Shown here piece by piece: positions 58,353 through 64,000 of a stretch of 64,000 nt of DNA. The notes beneath the pieces are model-generated. The model searched no databases. It saw only the letters and a list, made by a program, of their open reading frames with translations, and was not told where the DNA came from. Position numbers and translations under genes: made by a program. The stretch is from a bacterium (lineage in GTDB: Bacteria; Elusimicrobiota; Elusimicrobia; Elusimicrobiales; UBA9959), in NCBI GenBank assembly GCA_021811315.1, contig JAJZPF010000009.1, positions 1-64,000 on the forward strand. The letters are read 5' to 3'. Position 1 is the stretch's first letter. Each line of letters begins with the position of its first letter.

Positions 58353-59210
58353 ATGAAAAGCCGGGGGTTAGAGATATTTATCGCTCTCGCTATTTTTTGC
58401 GGGGCGTCCCCCCTTTTTTCAGCGGCCGGGGAGGGCGGGGGCGACTGCAAAGGCGTTTCGGCGCGGATAGTAAATTTCGCCATAGCCAACGATATAAACA
58501 GGATTTCAGTGCTGACTTTTTCCGAAAAGGGCGGCGCGGAAAAGGACGAGGCGGCTTATATTTCGGAAAGAATTAGCGCCTGCCTGGCCGGCCGCGAAAA
58601 GCCCGTACTTATCGAACAGGCCCTGCTGGAAAAGATCCTGAAGGGGGCCGGCGGGCGCCGGCCCGGGAGGCCGAACGATATTTTTCCCGTAGACGCGGTA
58701 GTTGCCGGCACGGTCTTCGCGGCGGGGCCTAAACTTAAAGTCTTGACCCGGCTTATAGATATCAGGACGGGCAGAGTGCTGCTGGCGGACCAGTCCGAAT
58801 CAGAGCGGGAGCGGGCGCAATTCCCTGAAGTCCCTGACATAGAACTAGAATGGGACGGCACGGCATGGCCCCTCCCGCCTTCGGATTTCAGGGACGCCGT
58901 TTCAGATCCCGGTCAGGGCTCATGCGCCGGCCGCAAAATGCGGCTGACCGGGCTGAATTCGGAACTTGTGGAAACGAAAGCCAGGTACTGGGCGGCCAAG
59001 ATGAAAGAGCCCGGGTTCACGGTCCGCGGCCTGAGCAGGAACCCCGGCACTGAAATAACGGACCCGGAAGTTAAGGCCAGGTTCTATAAGCTGCTTGGAG
59101 CTTACTACAGGTCCGAATACGAGGAGCCGCCGGACCCGGCCAGGCTGACGGCGGTCCTGGACCTGATAGCGGAAGAAGCGAAAGTTTACAATGAATGCGG
59201 CTCGCGCTAG
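58353..59210 (+). CDS. Secreted FlgO/CsgG-like protein (285 aa)
   Basis: Signal peptide (about 1-24, then A-A-G-E) with a C-less end, so not a lipoprotein. The domain at about 45-160 (I-S-V-L-T-F, I-S-E-R-I-S-A-C-L, V-L-I-E-Q-A-L-L-E-K-I-L, D-A-V-V-A-G-T-V, L-T-R-L-I-D-I-R-T-G) is the FlgO/CsgG nucleotide-fold pattern. C-terminal 120 residues are unrelated helix-rich sequence. GGAGG precedes ATG 58353. It converges on the 59225-60544 gene with only 14 bases between the ends. Other CsgG-like domains in the window are at 23774-25357. Confidence 0.82.
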   Translation: MKSRGLEIFIALAIFCGASPLFSAAGEGGGDCKGVSARIVNFAIANDINRISVLTFSEKGGAEKDEAAYISERISACLAGREKPVLIEQALLEKILKGAGGRRPGRPNDIFPVDAVVAGTVFAAGPKLKVLTRLIDIRTGRVLLADQSESERERAQFPEVPDIELEWDGTAWPLPPSDFRDAVSDPGQGSCAGRKMRLTGLNSELVETKARYWAAKMKEPGFTVRGLSRNPGTEITDPEVKARFYKLLGAYYRSEYEEPPDPARLTAVLDLIAEEAKVYNECGSR

Positions 59211-59224
59211 AACCGCCCTTTATT

Positions 59225-60544
59225 CTACTCCGGGAAAATTATATCCCCCGCGTCGCGGGCCGGGTTCTCGAAGTAGGCTTCGTAATCCAGCGCGGCCCCG
59301 CCGCCGTTATCCTTGCCGTCCGGGCCGAAACTGTAGACCAGGAATTTCTTCCCGGTCTTATTATAGACCAGCGGCGCGAATTTATTGAAAGGATCCTGCG
59401 GCACCGCGTCAAGGAAGCCGGGAACGAGCTGGTCGAGACCGTCGGGCAGCCGCCTCTTCGCGCGCTGATAAGACTTTATAGCCAGCGCCGCGCGAAGCAA
59501 GTTCAGCCTGGCCAGGAAGAGGTGGTAGCGCGGGATGATCTTTTCATAGGCCGGCGTGCCGATGCTGAGCATATTGTCCACTATAGCCTGCGCCATCCCT
59601 TTTTTTGCCGCGGGCCCGCCCCGCAGCCCGTCCAGGATCCCTGAAAAAGTTCCGATCTTGTCGACCGCCTCTCTGCGCGCCTTGATCTCCCCGTTGCGCT
59701 TCCCGAGGTAGGCCGCGACGGGGGCGGGATCATTTGCGCGGAAAGCCCCGACCAGGACCCCGGCGTGCGCGTCGACGGCGGCATTGTAGTCCCGGTAGAT
59801 CCAGGAGAAGAATTCCTGGTCCTGCAGTTTCTTCGCCCCCAGCCGCTGCAGGAAGCCGAGCTTCGCGCGCTCCCCTTCCATCGTGCCCGGGTTCACCGCT
59901 TCCCGCATGGAGCCTTTCGAGATCTCTGCCTCCTCGAGCATGGCCGCCCGCATAAAGTCCTGGTTCCTGTAAACTTTGTCCAGCCGCGCCGCCAGTTCTT
60001 TCAGGTAAGCGGGCCGGGAAGAAGGCGCGCCCAGGCTTTCGGCGAACGCCGGGGCGGCTTTCAATATCGCGAGCTGCTCCACCATGGAGCTTAGGATAAG
60101 CGCGGATCTCTGCGCCGACAGCTGCGCCATGAACCCGGCCGCCGCGAGAAGATCTTTTTCCGCCAGGGCGTACTGCTTCTGCGCCGCCTTTATTTTCGCT
60201 TCGATAAGGAGCAGCCTGAGCAGCCTGGTATGCGCGGCGAACTTGGGCGCCGGGGTCCTGACGCTCAGCTTCTCCGGCTTCGGGGCGAGCAGATAGCCGT
60301 CATTGGGCTCTTCGGCGGCCTGCCTGAACAGTTCCATAGCGCCTTGGTTTTCGGCAAGATAGGCCGCAGCGCGCGCGTCTTTGGCCAAAGCCGCCGCCGG
60401 CAGGAGCAGAAGCGCGTCCAGCTCCTTGCTTATCTCGCCCACCTTCGGGCCCTGCATATCCTTAAGCGCCCCTTCCGCCTCTTTATACCCGGCCGCGGCC
60501 GCCCCTGCCAGGCCGAACAGCATGATCAGCGCTAATGTTTTCAT
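59225..60544 (-). CDS. Secreted protein with pseudopilin-like C-terminal motif (439 aa)
   Basis: Signal peptide (1-18). A helical body of about 330 residues is followed by a C-terminal stretch of the kind found in secreted proteins and pseudopilin-like tails: L-P-D-G-L-D-Q-L-V-P-G-F-L, then D-P-F-N-K-F-A-P-L-V-Y, then V-Y-S-F-G-P-D-G-K-D-N-G-G. No enzymatic motif is seen. Function is unknown. No gene is fused or coupled to it. Confidence 0.8.
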   Translation of the reverse strand: MKTLALIMLFGLAGAAAAGYKEAEGALKDMQGPKVGEISKELDALLLLPAAALAKDARAAAYLAENQGAMELFRQAAEEPNDGYLLAPKPEKLSVRTPAPKFAAHTRLLRLLLIEAKIKAAQKQYALAEKDLLAAAGFMAQLSAQRSALILSSMVEQLAILKAAPAFAESLGAPSSRPAYLKELAARLDKVYRNQDFMRAAMLEEAEISKGSMREAVNPGTMEGERAKLGFLQRLGAKKLQDQEFFSWIYRDYNAAVDAHAGVLVGAFRANDPAPVAAYLGKRNGEIKARREAVDKIGTFSGILDGLRGGPAAKKGMAQAIVDNMLSIGTPAYEKIIPRYHLFLARLNLLRAALAIKSYQRAKRRLPDGLDQLVPGFLDAVPQDPFNKFAPLVYNKTGKKFLVYSFGPDGKDNGGGAALDYEAYFENPARDAGDIIFPE

Positions 60545-60923
60545 TTTAAGTTCCTTATTACCGCGCCGGTCTCATTCAGCCGCCATTCCCGGCCGCGAAA
60601 TAGAAAGGGAACGGACCCGATATTGGGCGGCGCCGCCAGGCTTTCCCGCCGCCTTCTCAAAGGCTGAAACAGCTCCGGCCGCAGCGGGGAAGAACAGACC
60701 GGCCGCCGCTTTATTTAATTAAATGGCCACCTGAACAGTCTACCACCCGCCGCCCGGATGCGCAAGCCCGCTTCCTTGTCGTCCCGGAGATCCGCGGCAC
60801 CGGTTCCGGGGCGGGCATACGCTTTAAAAGGAAGGGTGTACCGCGCGATCTGAGGAAAATATGAGCTTTAGCTGAGTATTGGCTGAGAAAGCGTAAGTAG
60901 ACTTGTAATAAGGCGGTTCCATT
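60545..60923. other. Non-coding stretch of 379 bases
   Basis: No coding frame is supported. It holds short GC-rich inverted repeats such as GGCGGCGCC near 60630 and an AT-rich island (TTTATTTAATTAAAT, 60710-60724). The 3' end contains an ATTGGCTGAG and GTAGACTTGTAAT that could form the promoter of the 60924 gene. A small RNA cannot be excluded. Confidence 0.4.
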
Positions 60924-61517
60924 ATGACAAACAAAGAACCCTTAGCGGGCATGACATTTGAAAACCTCAAGAACATCGAGGCGGAGCTGTTCGCAAAAAA
61001 GAATAAAAACAAGGCCGCCAAAGAGGGCGGGAAGCCGGAGGACGCCGGGAACGACCGGGCCGCCTGGAAGCTGAACCAGGAGGTGCTGGACGCGAAGAAA
61101 GAAAGCGCCGCCCTTAGGAACGAACTTGAACAAGCCAGGACCCGGCTTACGGAGCAGGACGTGCTGACCGCTTCCTCGCTTTCAGCCCTGAAAGAGCTAA
61201 ATGAAGACTTTAACCGGCAAAAGGCCCTTTTAGACGAAAAGGAAGCGAGCCAGTATGAGCTGCGTTCGGAAATACGCAGGCTTAATTCCCAGCTTAACCT
61301 GAAAAAAAGAAATGAAATTGAACTCGGAGGGAACCTGGCCCGCGAGGCCGCGCTCAGGAAAGAGGCGGAAACGCTTCTGCTGGAATCCCGGCAAAAAGAA
61401 GCCGAGCTCAGGCGGCAGATAGGCTTATCAGCGGTGGAACTTAAGGCTAAGTTCTTCGCTGTATCCCACCTCCTCAGGGAGGAGAAGCCGCGCAGGTTCG
61501 CGCCCGGGAATTATTAG
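60924..61517 (+). CDS. Small coiled-coil protein (197 aa)
   Basis: A short N-terminus (about 1-20) and a Lys-rich stretch are followed by a coiled coil at about 45-175 with Leu heptads (A-L-R-N-E-L-E-Q-A-R, L-R-S-E-I-R-R-L-N-S-Q-L-N). No other domain is seen. It is the only plus-strand gene in this part of the window. Its length is modest compared with the giant coiled-coil pair. Function unknown. Confidence 0.83.
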   Translation: MTNKEPLAGMTFENLKNIEAELFAKKNKNKAAKEGGKPEDAGNDRAAWKLNQEVLDAKKESAALRNELEQARTRLTEQDVLTASSLSALKELNEDFNRQKALLDEKEASQYELRSEIRRLNSQLNLKKRNEIELGGNLAREAALRKEAETLLLESRQKEAELRRQIGLSAVELKAKFFAVSHLLREEKPRRFAPGNY

Positions 61518-61548
61518 GCGGGAAAAGCCCGATTTTAAGCCGCCGGCG

Positions 61549-62379
61549 TCAGGCTCCGGTCAGCAGTTCTTCCGCGCCGCGGAATTCGCCGGAGGGGACG
61601 TTCGGGGACGCCATCATCAGGTATTGCTCGAGCGTCATAGGCGGCTCGGGGAGCAGGCTGAACAGCGGCAGAAGCGGGAAAAACAATTTGCGGGGCAGGC
61701 CTATTACCGGCCTGTTAAAGCCGGAGGCCTTGAGCGATTCCGCCACCAGTTGCCTGAAACTTAGCACCCTGTCCCCCGCCAGTTCGAAGATCTCGTCCTT
61801 TACCGCCCCGTCCTCCGCGGCCCGCCCGAAGCAGGCCGCCACGACCGCCGCCTCCACCGGCGCGACGAAAGCGTCGGAGGGAACCGCGAAAACCGGGATA
61901 AAGCGCGCGAGTTTTTCGAGGTCCCGGCTGAATTTCTGGCCCGGCCCGGTTATGAAAGAAGGCCTGAAGATGACGTAAGGCAGGCCGGACTCCCTTACCG
62001 CGGTTTCTCCGGCGAACTTGCTGCGGTGATATTCCGACGGAGCGCCCGGGGCGGCGCCGAGAGCGGACATCTGTATGAACTTTTTAACGCCCGCCGCGCG
62101 CGCCCCGGCCAGCAGGCGGGCGGTGTACTCCCTGTGCACCAGGTCGAAAGAGGCTCCCGGGGTTTCGCGTATTATCCCGAGCAGGTTTATAACGACTTCG
62201 GGCGCGGATCCGATCACCAGTTTTTCCAGGTCCCCGTTAAAGACCGGGAAAGAGCCTTTCACTCCCGCGCGCCTGAACTTCTCCGGCTCCCGTGACGGGA
62301 GGATAATCTCGTGCGCGGCCAGCCTTTCCAGCAAGGCCCCGCCGACGAATCCCCCCGCCCCGGCTATCAGTATTTTCAT
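61549..62379 (-). CDS. NAD(P)-binding epimerase-like protein, complex I NDUFA9 type
   Basis: An extended SDR/atypical Rossmann protein of 276 aa. The N-terminus has G-A-G-G-F-V-G (7-13). The usual Y-x3-K is seen as Y-H-R-S-K. The C-terminal half continues with the pattern found in NDUFA9-like and NmrA-like NAD(P)-binding proteins. Substrate unknown. ATG 62379 lies two bases after the stop of the M15 remnant; an earlier in-frame start would overlap it. Confidence 0.85.
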   Translation of the reverse strand: MKILIAGAGGFVGGALLERLAAHEIILPSREPEKFRRAGVKGSFPVFNGDLEKLVIGSAPEVVINLLGIIRETPGASFDLVHREYTARLLAGARAAGVKKFIQMSALGAAPGAPSEYHRSKFAGETAVRESGLPYVIFRPSFITGPGQKFSRDLEKLARFIPVFAVPSDAFVAPVEAAVVAACFGRAAEDGAVKDEIFELAGDRVLSFRQLVAESLKASGFNRPVIGLPRKLFFPLLPLFSLLPEPPMTLEQYLMMASPNVPSGEFRGAEELLTGA

Positions 62380-62381
62380 TC

Positions 62382-62675
62382 TCAATAACCTTCGAGCGAG
62401 AAATGCATGAAATCTTTCTGCAGGCCCTCTATTTCCCCGCCCCATTTGAAACCGGCCGCCTTCATTTCCTTCACGATGACGGACTCGCCGGTCAGGGTTC
62501 CCCTGGCGCCCGGCTTCCAGGGTCCGCCCTGGATAAGGCGGCAGCCGGGCCCGAAGCTGACGCAGTTCTCGTAAAGGCCGCTCCTGGAGCGGTTTATATC
62601 CACGGCGGCGCCGTAGGCGTGCGCCCTGCCGGGCGCGAAGAGACCGTTAAAAGCAAAATGAATAGCCTCAACATA
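62382..62675 (-). pseudogene. C-terminal remnant of an M15 peptidase
   Basis: The frame begins just after a stop and has no ATG near its 5' end. It reads F-A-P-G-R-A-H-A-Y-G-A-A-V-D-I-N-R, then G-F-K-W-G-G-E and D-F-M-H-F-S. H-x-Y-G-x-A-x-D and W-G-G ... M-H-F are the metal-binding motifs of M15 D-Ala-D-Ala peptidases. The usual N-terminal part (signal and first half) is missing, so it is probably truncated. A GTG at 62603 could start a 73-aa product, but this would lack His and Asp metal ligands. Confidence 0.75.
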
Positions 62676-62679
62676 TCAG

Positions 62680-63747
62680 CTAAGCCTTCCAGTAGAGCCG
62701 GATGGCCTCTTTGATCACTGCCGGTTCGAAGGGTTCGCGCGCGGCCTTGTATTCCAGGTAAGCCGTAATGGCGTCGCGCTCCTGTACATTGAATTTGGAA
62801 AGTTTTTTCAGCATATAAGCCTTCATTTCGGGTTTTACGTTTTCCCCGGCAAGGTATGATGTCAGATGCCAGGCTGGATCGGCTTGCGATGATAGCGGGT
62901 CCGTAAGGTCATAAACCAGGTAGGCGGGCAGGAAATATCTGAAGGCCTGTGCGGGGAAAAAAGACAGGCAAGCGTTTTCACGGTCTAAAAATTCAGGATG
63001 CAGCCTACGCCAGTCCTGGCCGAAGAATTCCATAGCGTATTCCGACGCCTCATCCCCAAGCCTTTCAGTACACATTTCCTTGCGTTTCGGAGCTGGCGTA
63101 TCTTTAAAGGCGGCCTTTATTGTTTCCACCAGCGCGCGCGCTTCCGGCTCTTTTGCCTGCGGCCAGTCGTAAGTATACAGCCCTTTGTAAAATTCAGTGA
63201 CCTTGTCCAGCGCGGGGCTTGGAACCTTGTTCCAGCCCCACCTGAGGGCCTGCGCCGACACAAATTTTAACCTGGGCGCAGTGTCGAAAAAAAGTCCTAA
63301 AAAAGCGGCGACCGCTTTGTACTGGCCTTCGGTGAATAATGCCGTCTGCTCGTCAAAATCCTGATCCTTCCCGGAATTGAAATAAAGTGCGGCAAAACTG
63401 GGGACCAGGCTGAAAACCACGGAATGCTGAAAACTGTGCCCTGCCCCGGGACGCAGCGCCTCCATAAGCAGCGCCGGCAGATAATACCTATAGCCCCGCC
63501 GCGGCAGGTAGCAATAGGAAGACCAGTTATCGGCGAGAAATTCCGGAGTCAAAGACTGCCAGGCTTTGCCCTCGAATTTTCCCCCCGACCGCTTCATGGA
63601 CGCCCAGTCCAAAGGGCGGAAATAAGACTTCGGGAGCAGCAGGTCAGCCGCCGCCGGAGGAACGGTTTCGGTAAAAGCGGCCAGTATCAGCCCTCTTACT
63701 TCTGCCACCCGGTCCGCTGGTAACTGATATATCTCAGTATCTATCAT
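62680..63747 (-). CDS. DUF6714-like protein with two internal repeats (355 aa)
   Basis: Two related halves each contain W-x2-L-x-P-E-F-L followed by R-Y-(Y/F)-L-P-A-x-L (first at about 67-97, second at about 245-280). This fits DUF6714-type proteins. No signal peptide. Function is unknown. Chosen ATG 63747; a TTG twelve bases earlier is in frame. The M15 remnant and the SDR gene follow on the same strand. Confidence 0.75.
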   Translation of the reverse strand: MIDTEIYQLPADRVAEVRGLILAAFTETVPPAAADLLLPKSYFRPLDWASMKRSGGKFEGKAWQSLTPEFLADNWSSYCYLPRRGYRYYLPALLMEALRPGAGHSFQHSVVFSLVPSFAALYFNSGKDQDFDEQTALFTEGQYKAVAAFLGLFFDTAPRLKFVSAQALRWGWNKVPSPALDKVTEFYKGLYTYDWPQAKEPEARALVETIKAAFKDTPAPKRKEMCTERLGDEASEYAMEFFGQDWRRLHPEFLDRENACLSFFPAQAFRYFLPAYLVYDLTDPLSSQADPAWHLTSYLAGENVKPEMKAYMLKKLSKFNVQERDAITAYLEYKAAREPFEPAVIKEAIRLYWKA

Positions 63748-63782
63748 AGATTCCCACAAAACGCGAAAAAATCAACAAACCA

Positions 63783-64000
63783 CTACTTCTCTTCGCCTTT
63801 TTTCTTGCGCTTTTTGGTTTTTTGCTCTATCCGTTTAATCTGGTTCTCAAGGTCATTCTCCGCGTCGATTTCCACGATAACCCGGCGGGCATTAAATTTA
63901 TCGTACTCTTCAAGCGCCAGGTTTTGCGCCACTTCCATCGAAACCCTGCCGGCGTCCTTTAGTATCTCATGCTCATGGAACTTCAGGAAGGCGTCCAGCT
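63783..64000 (-). CDS. RhuM-family protein, C-terminal fragment (partial at window edge)
   Basis: The gene continues beyond 64000. The visible 71 residues start L-D-A-F-L-K-F-H-E-H-E-I-L and go on G-R-V-S-M-E-V-A-Q-N-L-A-L-E-E-Y-D-K-F, the C-terminal pattern of the RhuM (virulence protein) family often found on genomic islands or near Fic-like toxins. A Lys-rich tail follows. I cannot see the N-terminal domain. Confidence 0.65.
   Translation of the reverse strand, partial: LDAFLKFHEHEILKDAGRVSMEVAQNLALEEYDKFNARRVIVEIDAENDLENQIKRIEQKTKKRKKKGEEK

Noticed and set aside
1-64000. tRNA, rRNA or CRISPR array
   Set aside because: No rRNA-like stretch, tRNA cloverleaf with T-loop, or regularly spaced direct repeat was found by eye. 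The heptamer arrays are too short and have no spacers to be CRISPR. A tRNA search program would be decisive.

Overview
The window is a 64 kb piece of a bacterial chromosome with high GC (about 60% by eye), dense gene packing and an outer-membrane cell plan. The envelope evidence is a PorV-like outer-membrane barrel, an LPP20-type lipoprotein, secretin/TonB short N-terminal (STN) domains and a PBP1C-type peptidoglycan synthase. Pyruvoyl-dependent arginine decarboxylase beside agmatinase, very large coiled-coil proteins, NHL-repeat proteins with an NYPNPF-type C-terminal domain and many one-off secreted proteins resemble genomes of the Elusimicrobiota or a neighbouring little-cultured phylum. 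That placement is an inference from gene content; no rRNA or tRNA gene was seen.

Layout. 0.1-6.4 kb: two adjacent giant coiled-coil proteins (1094 and 965 aa). 6.4-7.9 kb: arginine decarboxylase and agmatinase (arginine to putrescine). 7.9-14.1 kb: a minus-strand block with a divergent 3-hydroxyacyl-CoA dehydrogenase homologue, an unknown membrane protein, a XerC/D recombinase and recA, with lexA divergent from recA. Heptamer repeats separate some of these genes. 14.2-20.7 kb: a secreted trypsin-like protease, a small MITE-like element, then a minus-strand cluster of a SWIM/SNF2 helicase, three small unknown or zinc-binding proteins and a SEC-C protein. 20.8-30.9 kb: a coiled-coil gene, then an envelope operon (giant NHL/FN3 surface protein, PorV-TPR-CsgG fusion, thioredoxin/5'-nucleotidase fusion, LPP20 lipoprotein). 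31-38 kb: an XRE regulator, a decayed ATPase pseudogene, and an operon of membrane protein, thioredoxin-fold protein, FkbM methyltransferase and PBP1C. 38-45 kb: a SWIB-domain protein, two DUF2157-like membrane proteins, response regulators, an XRE regulator and acetyl-CoA synthetase. 44.9-47.7 kb: an ECF sigma/anti-sigma system with two near-identical candidate promoters. 47.8-54.3 kb: glycogen branching enzyme, clostripain protease, RsmH, a response regulator and a PAS-LuxR regulator. 54.6-64 kb: secreted and toroid-fold proteins, TcdA, Pcm, a FlgO/CsgG-like protein, a small coiled-coil protein, an NAD(P)-binding protein, an M15 peptidase remnant, a two-repeat DUF6714-like protein and the end of a RhuM-family gene.

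Regulation can be read unusually well. Several minus-strand genes have good sigma-70 promoters (recA, the NHL operon, two response regulators, pcm, a secreted Cys-rich gene). lexA and the arginine decarboxylase gene appear to give leaderless mRNAs, since the TATAAT box sits exactly six bases before the ATG. The ECF system shows two copies of TGTGAACTTTT-N11-GGCACTAA, one before the sigma operon and one before an STN-TPR gene, which predicts autoregulation and a target. Three plus-strand units end in almost the same terminator sequence. There is no CRISPR array, prophage or intact insertion sequence.
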